This document shows positions 23,427 through 34,619 of a stretch of 64,000 nucleotides of DNA, piece after piece; position 1 is the first letter of the stretch; each line of letters begins with the position of its first letter. The DNA is from Siphonodentalium dalli (lineage: Eukaryota > Mollusca > Scaphopoda > Gadilida > Siphonodentaliidae), in assembly GCA_032622095.1 (NCBI GenBank), contig CP136063.1, forward strand, positions 270,499,426 through 270,563,425. Direction: 5' to 3'. The notes beneath the pieces were generated by a model. That model was not told where the DNA came from, did no database searches, and saw nothing but the letters and a program-made list of their open reading frames with translations. The translations under genes were made by a program, and so were the position numbers.

Positions 23427-23522
23427 ATGGAGTTGATACGGAATTTCTCCTACCACCCTCTATCTAATGATGAGATTATGGTTCTGGGCTTGGGCCTCAC
23501 CCCACACCAACGTCTAAGATAA
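23427..23522 (+). pseudogene. Possible Penelope-like element fragment
   Basis: A short frame, MELIRNFSYHPLSNDEIMVL then GLGLTP, ends at a TAA. From memory it resembles the N-terminal signature of Penelope-like retroelements (N-[FL]-S, then L-T/S-x-x-E, then L-x-x-G-L). Only about 31 codons are present and nothing downstream looks like a reverse transcriptase. It is at best a remnant, and chance similarity is possible. Confidence 0.3.
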
Positions 23523-24735
23523 ACAGAATTGGTATATTGCAAGACTGAACGTTTTTTGAGCGCAGTTTCCTTGCACAATAATCAAGGATATTGACACAGC
23601 CGATAATCCACTTTATGGGTGTCCAGACACTTATCAAACAGATTCGGGCGTACTCCTTTGTCACAGCAGGGCATTGTCCGATGCCGAGCGCTATGCGATT
23701 AGATTGCGCCCACACATATGGCGTCGATCGAGGGTGACCTAACACGGTAATTGATACCAAATGTCGCTACGATCAAACAAGCTTGATCATGGGACATCTT
23801 GACTGCCAGGGCACATCTATGCCGATATCACAGCCGTGCCATCAAATGCGCATCAATCATAGGAATTTTCCTATGTCTGGCTGTTGGCATATTTTGAGAT
23901 CCAGCACATCAATGCGGTATTAATTGGTTCTTTGATTCCCTTACATAATACCCTGATGCCTATATCGCATATGTCTCCCCAGAATTAATTCTGGCTACCC
24001 GAGATTACGGTTTAACGCAGACTTAGCCAACCGTGGTTTATTTACATGGGTATCAAACATGTACACCTGCACATCTATACCAAGCTGTCTGCCGCACAAG
24101 GTCAACAATTGAACCATATCCTTGTTACATATACAGGCACAATGTGCACCAAGGCTGCATGCACTATTCTTCTGTGACGTTAAAGTCGAGCTAGTGTTGA
24201 AGTATCGGGCCTTCCTCACCTGAATAGCACGAGGCAGCATGTTCGAATGCACTCGCACTCACGCGTACACTTCCCCTACAGTGTATACAGACCCGATTGA
24301 CCTGCATCCCTGATGAGACGAAGGTCATTAAACATATCTGTCAAACAATAAATGGACCCATGATAACACTTATGGTTATACATGTTCTGCTCGTTTGAAT
24401 ATTTGCCCTATATACGAGCTCAAAGCGATATGGCCATTTTATTGTCGGGTGCCGTCAGACAGTAGATAGAAAAGGATTTCATTTATACACACTGTTTAAG
24501 TATAAATTGGTTAAATTTACATACATATTCTGACCGCTTCCCCTAGTGTAAGAATTTATTTAAAGGGTTACCCCATGCAGGATCCATGCACAACATCCCT
24601 AATTACATGGTCATATATCATTTTGGGTCATGTTATTCTTTCTAAAAATGTAAAGTGAAGTGTTCAGCATGGCTCATTTATGAATTTTGCCCTACCCGGT
24701 ATGCACACACTATGTAGTAGAGTCCTACATACATG
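23523..24735. other. Unassigned segment with balanced composition
   Basis: GC content is higher than the flanks between about 23640 and 24290. Two 87-codon minus-strand frames (23497-23760, 23995-24258) contain a few Cys (for example CSLGAHCACICNKD). I recognise neither and saw no splice signals. It may be an old repeat. 24300-24735 is AT-rich with no features. Confidence 0.35.
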
Positions 24736-24737
24736 TA

Positions 24738-24950
24738 CAGTAATGCCCAAAGTAATTGACCGTTTAACCACAGCATAATTATGGGTAACCTTTCATGATT
24801 TAGTCGGAAATATCGGTTATTGCCTTTCATCGGAAAGTTCTCGCCGAGAGATTTCCGGTGAATGGCAACAAGCCATATTTCCGACTAAATCCTGAAAAAA
24901 TACCCATACTTCTGCTGTGGTTAAGTGGTCAATTACTTTGGGCATTACTG
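24738..24950. mobile_element. Tc1/mariner-like MITE, 213 bp
   Basis: A complete non-autonomous element. The left end is CAGTAATGCCCAAAGTAATT and the right end is its complement, ending ...GGGCATTACTG. It is flanked by TA on both sides (24736-24737 and 24951-24952). The two arms, each about 100 bases, pair along nearly the whole element, with shared words TTAACCACAGCA and GATTTAGTCGGAAATAT. TIRs beginning CAGT and a TA duplication are the hallmark of Tc1/mariner-family insertions. It has no coding capacity, so it was moved by a transposase encoded elsewhere. Confidence 0.85.
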
Positions 24951-24952
24951 TA

Positions 24953-26095
24953 ACTCATCTGGAACACAAAAATCACAAAGCAAACATGTTTGACATACAA
25001 TTGTACATCCGCGATTCTGCATAATGTTATCTCAAATCGATTAATGTGTTTCTTTTAGATTCAGCATTAAGCGTCATCGAGTATCCACTGTCAAGATTCA
25101 ACATACATACATGTACATTTTCTGAAGATGTCATTATCTGGAGATGAACTGGACAACTCAATAACATGATTTCTGCTTTAACCCAGTCTGATTGTGAATT
25201 TTGCCAATACTCTCTACATGTGATTGTATTCCAAACAAGTTTTGTTCAGGACACCTATGTACTTTTACACCGCTTAATATAATACTTCACAGAAGAATAT
25301 CAATATTTAGTACATTCCTAGCTGAGTGTTAGTCAAGAATAAATTACATAGGAAGAATAAATCTTGTTTTCCATACAGAAATGAAGTAAATTCAAGTAAT
25401 TGAATACTTTGAATAAATATATATACTATTTTATAACAAACATGTATAATTATTCAGTTAATTTTAATAAACTTCATCTATATGCACTATGCTTTGAATT
25501 ATCAAGTTGACTCAACCCATAATGCCCATCATGTTACTTTTATTGTACATGTGCCTATTCCAAAAACAGTCATATTTGAGATTTGGCGGCAAGGTGATCG
25601 GCTTGTGATGTCCATGTCACAGGTCTGACCCTCCTTGAAACCAAGTGTGTCAGTTTGATTCAGGGGGCTAGGACCATATGGACTTATATAATTTTTCACA
25701 AAACCAGAACAAGTGAAAGAATTTCTTTAAAAAGATCACTATCCCGCATCAGATATATTAAACTTCTCAAGTGTGATATACATGTATTCGATACTCAATT
25801 TTTGTTCCAATTAATTATTGTCAGCATTTCTGGGTTTTGGACAATCGATACATATAACAATATAATAAAACTGTCGACTAATGATAGGTAATCAAACAAA
25901 AACAAAAACGAATAATTATTTTGTCATAAACGGCTAATACACCTATAACATATATACGTAGCCACAAGTACATGTGATATCTCTGAATTGAGATAATTAT
26001 GAAAATAGTTGTATGGCTTCTGATCGGAGTACTGATTACTTGGTATTATGTGGTGAATAAGCTTAAAAATAGTCTGTTGCCATATTTTGTAAAAA
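24953..26095. other. Unassigned AT-rich spacer
   Basis: No gene recognised. The plus-strand frame at 25655-25891 is low in information. A TGGCGGCAAGGTGATCGG string near 25581 superficially resembles a Pol III A box, but no B box follows. Confidence 0.4.
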
Positions 26096-26109
26096 GCTAT
26101 TGATGAATA

Positions 26110-29100
26110 TTAGTTATTTCAAATAATTTTTGCTCTTGTCCATTGATTCTTTTATATAGCTACAAATCTCTCTTATGGCTGTGAGAGTATACGGGTTTAG
26201 AATATTGCTGACATCCAAGAATTCAGTTATGCTAAAAATATTGAATTTATTTCTTATTTCATTATAAAGAGGGCATTTATATAAGAAATGCATTTCATCT
26301 TCAATACTAGTTGGACAAAAGATACAGAATCTCTGGGATGCTTGGATAATTGGTCTTTTATATCTTCCAGTTTCAATATGGAGTGAATGGGCACTTACTC
26401 TCAGTTTTGTTAGTTCCTTTCTATATTCTTTTGGTATATTAAAATCTAGATACTTTTTTTTTGTAGCCTTGGTTAATTTTACTATAGAATCGCAGTTTTC
26501 TAACGTTCAAGTTCAAACATTTATTCAAATCAGTATCAACTTTTCCACATACTTTGATGTCATCAACTTTTTCAGTTCATTTTTGGATACTGAAGTAATC
26601 TGTGTTCCTATAAATATTTCAATGGGTTGAAATAATTTTGTCCATGATACATTTGGGTTTGAATTATTTATTATTAAGTCTTCCTTAAAGGCTGCTACCA
26701 GTAGTTTATGTTGATTTAGTGTGTTGTTCTCGTCATGTTTCAAGCATATTGGATTTTCATTAACTTCTGAGTAAACTGCTGTATTTGATGCTTTGCTGTT
26801 TACACCTAGGATGTCTGTCAGTATAGCTGAGTAAGTTATGTCCATACGGGATGTGAAAAATATATATATTGTCTTGAATTTAACATTCATATCTGCCAAC
26901 CAAATTTCACATCCATAAGTTAAAATTGGACGAATAACTGCACTTACCAATTGTAACCAAGTTTTAATAGATAAATTGGGGTAATCTTTCAATTTACATT
27001 TCATTTCTTCGGGCTTTATCTGACAGATTGAATGCAGCAATATTCAGTTTCCGATTTTTATGAAATATTATTCCCAGATATTTATATTCCTCGACCACGT
27101 CAAGTTGTGTGTTCCTATAAAAAAATCGTTCTACTCCTATATCTTTCTTTTTATTGAAAATAATTGCTTTGGACATTACAAAATGAATATAAGTTGCTCA
27201 AGCAGCATTGTAGCCCTTCTGGTGTCTCTGGTAGTAATACCAAATCATCTGCATAAAGTAGATGGTTAAGTTTTGTATTATTTATCATAACTGGGTCTGA
27301 GATCATACAATCAATATATTCTCCAAAGTCATCAATAAATAAATTGAATAATATCGGGCTGAGACCGCGCAGTGCTTCACCCCTCTGTCGACTTTGAAAG
27401 GATCACTGTATCCATTATTAGTTTTACATGAGTATAAAGTTTATGAGTACATGTCCACTAAAATATTATAAATTTTACCCTTTATTCCATTTTTCCTCAA
27501 TTTAAAAAAAAAAAGGGGTCTCTCTACACTGTCGAAGGCTTTCATGAGGTCAATGAAAGCAGTGTATAATGTTTTACCCTTGACCTCAAGATATTTAGTC
27601 ATCAAGGTTTTCATTACAAAAACATGATGAGTTGTTCTGGATCCTGGGATGAAGCCTATTTGATTAACTGATAATTTTTGCTCTTCAATAAGAAATTTAA
27701 CTAATCTTTTCTGTAAAATATTGGTGAAAAGTTTTCCTAAGTTACTGGAGATAATAATGCCTCTGTAATTATCGCAATTGGTTCGGTCACCTGATTTGTG
27801 AGAGAAGTGAGAATGGACAAGTTCCAACTCGTTGGGAAAATTCCGGTGTCAAAAATGTTGTTGAAAAGGTTTGTCAACGTGAGTAGCATACTGTCTTGAC
27901 TATATTTCAGAAATTCGTTGAGAATAAGGTCTATCCCTTCCTTCTTGTTTTTCAAAGATTTGATCGATTGACGAACTTCAGCACAGGTAAACGGGTGGTA
28001 TAGCGTATTACTTTCATCTTGTGATGAACTTTCATTTTGCTTTAATTCATCGACAGAGTTCTGGGAGCATAACAGAGTTGTATAGTGATTTAGCCATTCG
28101 GTATCATCAATTGGTGATGAGGCCTTGTTTTTGGATTTTTGTAAAGATTTAATAGGTTCCAGAAGGCTTTAGGATTGTTCTCTTCCAAACTGATGATATT
28201 GTTAGCTAAGGATTCTGTTGTAGATTGTTTCAGTGATTTTCGTAATTTGTTGTATCGACTTCTGGTGGAGCAAAACGACTGTCATAGCTCATAGTTGTCA
28301 GGAGACTTTTGTAATTTTTCCCCAAACGATTTTGCCTGATTTCTAAGTCTATAACAGTCTGGGATCATCCAGGGATGTTTGAATTTTGACTTTTTCCTCT
28401 GTGTGCTTTGTCTATAAGTGATGAATTTTACAGTTTTTCTAGCAGCCGAATGATAAATATCGATCAATTTTGAAATAAATACATCAATATCTTTACTGTT
28501 CTTATCAGAGAGCATTTCATTTAAACTTGATATCAAGTTAATTGTTTCAGCTGATTTGAACTCCTGCTTATAAATAGAGCATGTATCATCATTCCAAATA
28601 AATTTCACCTCTTGAAGGGTGTTCGTGAAGGAGTTTTCCTTATGATGTTTGGTGTCATGTTTCAGAATAACTGAGTTGGGTGAATGATCTGAATATTCAT
28701 TTGGAGGGTGAACTCTAAATTGGAGTACTTTGTTAAAGATATCAAATGATGCTATCATATAATCAACCGTACTTCTATCATTGTTTTTGAAGAACGTGTT
28801 ATATACCAATCAGTCTCCTAGAAATATAACATTTAAAATTATCAATTGTAAGTTCTTGCAAATATCAGTGAGAAATTTTCCATGAAGATTATTTTGTACA
28901 TCTAATTGACTGCGATCTGTTTTGAAATATGTGATGTAGTTATCAATTAATTCATATTCTGACGATATGTGGGCTGATGAATCATGTTTAATGAATTCAT
29001 CTAATCCATACGTTCGTGCATTAAAGTCTCCACATTGTAAGTAGACCAAAATACCCCATGAATTTCTTCCTCTTTTCTTTTTCCGTTTTGCTGCTGAAGA

Positions 29101-29254
29101 CAAAGGTACTGTGAACCCCTGAATAGTGTTAGGAGACGCATTGGACATTGTTTCAGAGGGACAAACTATATCTTCTCTGTAAGATTTCTATAAAACTTGG
29201 ATTTGACAATTTATCACCAATTCCATGTATATTCCAATAACCAATTTTAATCAT
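26110..29254 (-). pseudogene. LINE ORF2: endonuclease, reverse transcriptase, Cys/His tail
   Basis: The start at 29254 reads MIKIGYWNIHGIGD, the typical endonuclease opening. The endonuclease continues with GDFNAR (about 29030) and EYSDHSP (28690), giving the Asn and the SDH catalytic motif. Reverse transcriptase blocks: NYRGIIISSNLGKLF (27770), domain A AFIDLMKAFDSV (27545), domain B LSPILFNLFIDDF (27340) and catalytic LYADDLVLLPETP (about 27260). Then come EYKYLGIIF (27085) and LTYGCEIW (26930), and near the end HIETGRYKRP followed by CIFCPTSIEDEMHFLYKC. Several frameshifts separate these blocks (near 29170, 28810, 28280, 27440, 27175 and 26525). Motif residues are mostly intact, so the element is inactive but not ancient. 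Confidence 0.85.
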
Positions 29255-29749
29255 TTTCGTATATACTGTTCTCGCGAGGAAGGATTAGTGGCCTATTTTC
29301 AATAACAATTCTGTGAGATTAGATATCAGATAATTTCAATCAATCTGACTGCATATTAAGCATGATAAGATGAAGGACATACTTAGAGGCTTATTTTGAA
29401 GCATTATGTATTTAGTTAAATATTTTAAGTTCACATTCTCCTTTTCTATAAATAATGAATGGTAAAAGAAGATACAATACCTGTATTTAAATATACCCCA
29501 GCCTCAAGCAGTCGCATATCATTGGTTTCGCATTGATCATCATTTTGTTTCAATATGATTGACAATAGATCAAATTTCTGAGAATAAAATTTGAAGCTTG
29601 TTAAGAGTTTGTTGATTTATGTAACAGAGTTTTAGAAATATCTTCTCATATTGTTCAGAAGACATTTTTAGAAATCATTTTTATAAATCATTTTTATAAA
29701 GAGTTTTAGAAATCTCTTCTCATATTGTTGAGAAGACTCATTAGTTCAT

Positions 29750-31827
29750 GTCCTAGATTATGTGGACCCTGAAATCTCGGATAATGAGCTTGAAATAGTG
29801 ATGAGTTTCTTCGGTTGGTCCTGGCAATGTTGTTTGCATGCTGGTTCCTGTTGTCGTTTATGGAATCCTATTAGGGCCACTTTCTAATGGCGCTTTCGGC
29901 GCGCGCCGAAAGCAACAAAAAGTGCGCCATTAGTAACGCGCCGAAAGCGCCGAAAGCGACAAAAAGTGCGCCGAAAGTGACAAAAAGTGCGCCGTTACGG
30001 CGCACTTTTTCTCGCTTTCGGCGTTTTCGGCGCGCGCCGAAACATACCCTAATGGCGCACTTTTTGTCGCTTCCGACGCGCGCCATTAGGGAGTGGACCT
30101 AATAGTATGCCTAATGGCGCTTTCAGCGCGCGCCGAAAGCGACAAAAAGTGCGCCATTAGTAACGCGCCGAAAGCGACGAAATGTGCGCCGTTACGGCGC
30201 ACATTTTGTCGCTTTCGGCGCGCCGAAACATGCGCTAATATCGCACATTTTGACGGTTTCGTCGCGCGCGCCGAAAACGCCGAAAGCGACAAAAAGTGCG
30301 CCGAAAGCGACAAAAAGTGCGCCATTAGTAACGCGCCGAAACATGCGCTAATATCGCACATTTTGTCGCTTTCGGCGCGCGCGCCGAAAGCGCGGTAAGC
30401 GCCGAAATCGCCGAAAGCGCCGAAAGCGACAAAAAGTGCGCCGAAAGCGACAAATAGTGCGCCGTTACGGCGCATATTTTGTCGCTTTCGGCGCTTTCGG
30501 CGCGTTACTGATGGCGCACTTTTTGTTGCTTTCGGCGCGCGCCGAAAGCGCCATTAGGAAGTGGCCCTAATATGATTCCATAGTCGTTGTATGACTTCAT
30601 GTATTCGGAATAGTTAGCTAGACCCAGCATTGGGTTTAAGTGTGTCTTCACCATCCCGACGAGTTCGATTGTCCCACTTCTATCTAGGTGAATGCCATCC
30701 CATATATAGAGATGATTTGATTTTGCGTTTATGATATCATTTTCAATTTTTGTCGAATTTTTGGATTTTTTGATGATTGAGTCAGTTTGTCCATTAAATT
30801 CATACATCTTTTGTTGTACTTCTCCTCTCCTATTCTCTCGAATGCCGGATTGATGTGCATCTAAATTTTCTCCTTTTCCACGTAGTTAACAAGATCCTCC
30901 AAATTGTTTTTTGCAGTTTCCACAGAATCTTGAGATAGATCGTTGCTTCCAACCCAAAGAACAATATGATTTGGTTGTTGTTTTAAAGATCTTATGAATT
31001 TACTGGCGCCCACGATGTTCTGATCTCTAGGTCCGAGTACCACAACTTCAACTTTTTGTTGTTGTAAATCCTTGTGGACTGAAGTTTATTTCCATGAGAT
31101 TCCCTGATAATTTTTGTTGACTGACTTAGGTACTACCATTTTGTTACTTGTTTTTGGGATGGACTCCTTACTACTAGTACCGGTAACTGGTTCCTTGTAC
31201 TTTTGATCTACCTGTTTCATTTGTAGTTCCTGGACTGTTAAGTTAAGTCTCTGAATTTCACTCTGAAGCTGATTGTTGTCTTTCTTTGTTTTCTCAAGTT
31301 CGTCCATCAGTTCAGTATTTTCATCGCTATGAGGTGCTCTCTCAATCTTTTAGTTTCATCCGCAAATATATTTCTTTCCTCTTCTATGAGTTTTCTATCC
31401 ATGTTCTCATTTTGTCCTCCAATTGTTGGATAGTTTTGGTCATTTGGAAAATTTTATTCTCCATCATCTTCACAGACATTTTATAATCCGATAATTGAAA
31501 TAAAGACATCTTTGGAAGGATAAAGTGGTTTCTATGTGTTACTTGGTCAGCCTCAGGTGTCGCAAAAGTTTCCTGACTGTTTATCGAATCATTTGCATTT
31601 GTAAAAGATTTAGATTGTGTTCCGTCTGCTTCTGTCGATAGATTGACTTTTGAGTTGTTGCACAGTGATGTGGAGTTATCATCAGAATACTTTGATATGA
31701 AGGCGTTAACTATACTTTTCAAATATGGGAACTCCTCAATTGCCCAGTCATTGAAATGAATTCCTTGTGCCGTAATTAGCTGTGTTGTTGGATAAATATC
31801 TATAGTTAAGATATTGTCTCTGCCCAT
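29750..31827 (-). pseudogene. LINE ORF1: coiled coil plus SGNH-type esterase
   Basis: The start at 31827 (MGRDNILTIDIYPTTQ) is supported because the same start lies in the duplicate copy at 35154. The N-terminal part ends in QMTKTIQQLEDKM, followed in another frame by heptad-rich LEKTKKDNNQLQSEIQRL (31086-31307), a coiled coil probably used for trimerisation. The esterase domain follows at 31043-30600. Block III appears as LWVGSNDLS and block V as WDGIHLDRSG, providing the Asn, Asp and His of the hydrolase; the block I Ser is not clear. At least three frameshifts or stops are present. The frame is then broken by the insertion at 29871-30570. ORF1 sequence seems to resume at about 29868 with a basic/Gln-rich stretch (KRQQEPACKQ) to a stop near 29778. 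Non-functional. Confidence 0.75.
29871..30570. mobile_element. 700-bp GC-rich compound fold-back element, TA-flanked
   Basis: Ends are TTAGGGCCACTTTCTAATGG (left) and the complementary CCATTAGGAAGTGGCCCTAA (right), with TA on each side (29869-29870, 30571-30572). The interior consists of repeated GCGCCGAAAGCGACAAAAAG and its complement, plus three short palindromes centred on GCGCCGTTACGGCGC (about 29990, 30190, 30465). An internal end at 30091-30102 (GAGTGGACCTAA, followed by TA) means 29871-30102 is itself a complete 232-bp unit, with a second unit (30111-30570) next to it. It has no genuine coding capacity; Lys/Ala/Pro-rich frames on both strands mirror the repeat. It sits inside LINE ORF1, so it is younger than that LINE. 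Confidence 0.85.
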
Positions 31828-32529
31828 ATCTTGCTTTTCATTTTCATTTTATATTTGTGATTGATTTGTATTAGAATTTCTCCAATATTATCATCTCCGG
31901 CTTTCGTTTTATCTATTCATGAAATGTCATAAGTTTCTAGAGTTCCCATTTGGTCATGATATCGATAAGCGATGACTTTTATTCATGCTGATCAGCTTTT
32001 GGTGATTTGGTACTTTAAAACTGACCATCCTGGCGTTTGGTTCATATAAATCTGACTTTAGATCTTCACACAGGGCGAAGGCTGCTTTTCCTGATGGGTT
32101 TTTAGTGTCTTTTTTCTATAATCCTCCTTGAAATGTGCAATTTCCCCAACAACATAGTCATTATCATTCTGTGGAATTTTGTTGAAAATAGACATTTTGC
32201 TTTAGTTGAGTTTATCAGTTTTATCAGTTTGTTGAATTGTCCGTTAAAAATTAACTGACCTATTTTCGTGCTGGAAAAAAATTCGAAGTATTTTCCAGTT
32301 CTTTACGTCAATCAAGTTCCATTTTCCTCAAGTTGTGTTCATGTAGGCCACTTCTTCCTCCTTTTGAATTTGAATTTAAAGATCCATCTGCAAATATTCC
32401 ATTAATAAATCAATATTTTCACTAATGTTTTGCGAGAAAAATAAAAACAGCTGCTGCTAACCATTATGTGTTCCATAATCACATATTGAATGAGCAGAAC
32501 ATTTCCAGTCAAGACCTTAAGAATATTGA

Positions 32530-32700
32530 GAATACTTTCAGAGTGGTGTTACGACATCGATAACTCGAGGTCATTTTTATCGGAATTTAATGAAGTTTGG
32601 TTATGAGACTTATTTGTATAATTTACCTCGTGAGCTATCTCATACTATTATTTGACTGAGATCTGCCAATCATAGACTAGGTCTTGAACTAGTAGTTGTG
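32530..32700 (+). pseudogene. LINE C-terminal fragment (copy A)
   Basis: In two successive frames the plus strand reads EWCYDIDNSRSFLSEFNE and then YNLPRELSHTII, a stop, and LRSANHRLGLE. The order W-x-x-D-I, L-x-x-F, L-P-R and R-L-R-S-x-N-H-R-L-x-L-E fits the region before the terminal Cys motif of CR1-like ORF2 proteins. Copy A has an additional nonsense codon and a one-base deletion relative to copy B. The fragment is unrelated in orientation to the minus-strand LINE next to it. Confidence 0.5.
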
Positions 32701-33184
32701 GTAAGACAGGAAAATATAGTAATATAGTATTTTTACAAGATGTAGAATTGTTGTTATTACTAGTACGTTGTTGCACTTCTGGGCATTTGAATAATTATTG
32801 CCTTTTTTGAGAATTGAAAACATGCGTCCACCCTGTACTTCTATTCCGCCGTCCACTACAGGTATTATTAATTTACACATGTATTTTGTAAGTTTCCACC
32901 CCGTACTTATACACGTATTCCGCCTTGCGCTTATATTTAGAACACGAGGGTATGGTACGGTAAATAATATGGTACGGTAAAAACTATGGTACCTGGTAAC
33001 TTAAAATGACATACATGTACACATGTACTAGTACACGTAGGAGGAACTACCGGTATCCATATCAATACCATTCCCAGTGGAAACCGAGAGTACAGTGAAA
33101 TTGCTTCCAAGTTCTTCACAAAGCACACAAGAATAAACATTGGTGGAATAATTGTTAATTTAGTAACACAACATCAACCTCGTA

Positions 33185-33802
33185 TATATTTTGAAGACCT
33201 CTGTCTGTATGTCTGTCTGTATGTATGTATGTCATTTATACAAATCTACGATTCTCGACCGATCGGCACGAAACTTGGTACGTGTGTGTAGTTTGACCAG
33301 GCGGTCGTCGCTGTCGTATTGGCGAGCCCGTGCGGCCCCCGCTTCGCGCACGCGCAGACGAGATCTCGGAAACGAGTGGAGCTATCGACTTAAAATTTGC
33401 TATGTGAATGTATCTTGAATGATACGAATTTTATTGGGACGCCGAGCCCGTGCGACGCCAGCTTCGCGCATGCGCAGACGAGATCTCGGAAACGGGTGGA
33501 GCTATCGACTTGAAATTTGGTATGTGGATGTATCTTGCTCCGGATACGAATTTTATCGGGTCGCCGAGCCCGTGCGACGCCATCTTCGCGCATGCGCAGA
33601 CCAGATCTCGGAAACGGGTGGAGCTATCGACTTGAAATTTGGTATGTGAATGTATCTTGCCCCGGATACGAATTGTATCGGGTCGCCGAGCCCGTGCGAC
33701 ACCAGCTTCGCGCATGCGCAGACCAGATCTCGGAAATGGTAGAGCTATCGACTTGAAATTTGGTTTTTGAATAGCCCGGACAACGTCGGGCTCATCGGCT
33801 AG
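33185..33802 (+). mobile_element. Helitron-type non-autonomous element (copy A) with four internal 120-bp repeats
   Basis: The right end has a small GC hairpin (AGCCCG...CGGGCT) 6 bases before CTAG at 33799-33802, followed by T. This matches the animal Helitron 3' signature (hairpin, then CTRR, insertion before T). The left part begins with a TCTGTCTGTATG-rich segment common at Helitron starts, but the exact 5' TC is not fixed. The middle holds four units of about 120 bp with GAGCCCGTGCGACGCCA, CGCGCATGCGCAGAC, GATCTCGGAAACGGGTGGAG and CTATCGACTTGAAATTTGG. There is no Rep/helicase coding. Overlapping frames on both strands are repeat artefacts. Confidence 0.65.
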
Positions 33803-34242
33803 TATGATATATTTACCTTTACATGTACCGGCATGTTGAGAGACATAAAGCTCGAGATCGGAGACGAACCACAACAAACCGATTGTAATCTAACACTGCT
33901 ATTATGTAAACACCCGTACAGACATGCAAGGCTCAAAATATTTTTTTTCTACTGACTGTCAAAATGGCAGGCACCAAATGGATGGTGTTGGTCATTTCAA
34001 AATTGTGCCTGTCAAATTTTGAGATGTACTGAATGATACCGTATTTAAATTTCCAATCAACTTATTGTTCGTCAATGAGTGAGCATCCAATCGCCACCCA
34101 GGAAAAACCCAAGTTATTTTTGTTTTTAAAAGTTCAAAAACGATCCCGTTAATTAATACATACAAATGCACTTCACAAACGAGATAATTGCATCAACTCG
34201 GAATTGATCTGAAATTTAAAAAGATCTATTTTTTTGCTTTCA

Positions 34243-34506
34243 ATGTCTGATTTGACCAGTAATGACTCCTTGTGTGTCCCCAAACAGATACAAAAATTTG
34301 CATTGGACATAATGTCCGACAGATACAGAAGTGCACTGGATATAAGCTATTTTTCTTTGGAGAATGACCGTGATCGGCCACTTATTTTGAGCCTTGCAGA
34401 CATGCGTAATGACGCAAAGTTAAAGGCGCTGCTTTTTCTAACATGCAGTCCAACCAAGAATACAGTTCGCATAAATAGAGAATATCCGCATAGTGTAGCT
34501 GAATAA
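34243..34506 (+). CDS. Unassigned 87-codon frame present in both duplicate copies
   Basis: The frame runs from ATG at 34243 (MSDLTSNDSLCVPKQIQKF) to a stop at the left arm of the 136-bp hairpin; its last codons (YPHSVAE) lie in the palindrome. The copy B frame is also open (37321-37584). Replacement differences between copies (Cys/Tyr, Asp/His, Arg/Ile) outnumber the silent one I saw, which argues against strong selection. No family recognised; no membrane segment or signal peptide. Most likely non-coding DNA of the transposon-like segment. Confidence 0.2.
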   Translation: MSDLTSNDSLCVPKQIQKFALDIMSDRYRSALDISYFSLENDRDRPLILSLADMRNDAKLKALLFLTCSPTKNTVRINREYPHSVAE

Positions 34507-34619
34507 AGAATTTATTTTTGCGAGTATGTGGGCATCTATTTGGCGAGCCTCTAGGCGAGCCAAATAGATGCCCACATACGAGCAAAAATAAATTCTTTAT
34601 TCAGCTACACTATGCGGAT
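34484..34619. repeat. 136-bp hairpin (copy A)
   Basis: An inverted repeat with arms of about 63 bases. ATCCGCATAGTGTAGCTGAA opens the left arm and its complement closes the right. Mismatches are confined to a symmetrical GA opposite GA step after TTTTTGC and another GA/GA step near the tip (GGC-GA-GCCT-CT-AGGC-GA-GCC). It may be a hairpin MITE or fold-back remnant. Weaker complementarity continues outward for about 30 bases on each side. Confidence 0.85.

Larger units (their letters stand above)
26096..31830 (-). mobile_element. Nearly full-length LINE with SGNH-esterase ORF1 (degraded)
   Basis: A two-ORF non-LTR retrotransposon on the minus strand. ORF1 (31827 down to about 29750) has a coiled-coil segment and an SGNH-type esterase domain. 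ORF2 (29254 down to about 26110) has an endonuclease, a reverse transcriptase with an intact YADD box and a C-terminal Cys/His motif. This layout fits the CR1/L2 superfamily, where ORF1 esterases are known. ORF1 is interrupted by a 700-bp fold-back insertion, and both ORFs carry frameshifts. Its first 54 codons are repeated at 34991-35154 because the 5' end falls inside the tandem duplication. The 5' boundary beyond ORF1 and the 3' end are uncertain. Confidence 0.85.

Noticed and set aside
25575-25670. Second tRNA-like/SINE head (TGGCGGCAAGGTGATCGG)
   Set aside because: Only an A-box-like word; no B box follows within the usual distance.
29887-30475. Overlapping Ala/Lys/Pro- and Phe/Gly-rich frames on both strands
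   Set aside because: They mirror the GCGCCGAAAGCGACAAAAAG repeats of the fold-back insertion.
33191-33877. Arg-rich frames on both strands in the Helitron-type repeats
   Set aside because: Six frames stay open only because of the 120-bp unit (a multiple of three) and its GC-rich composition.
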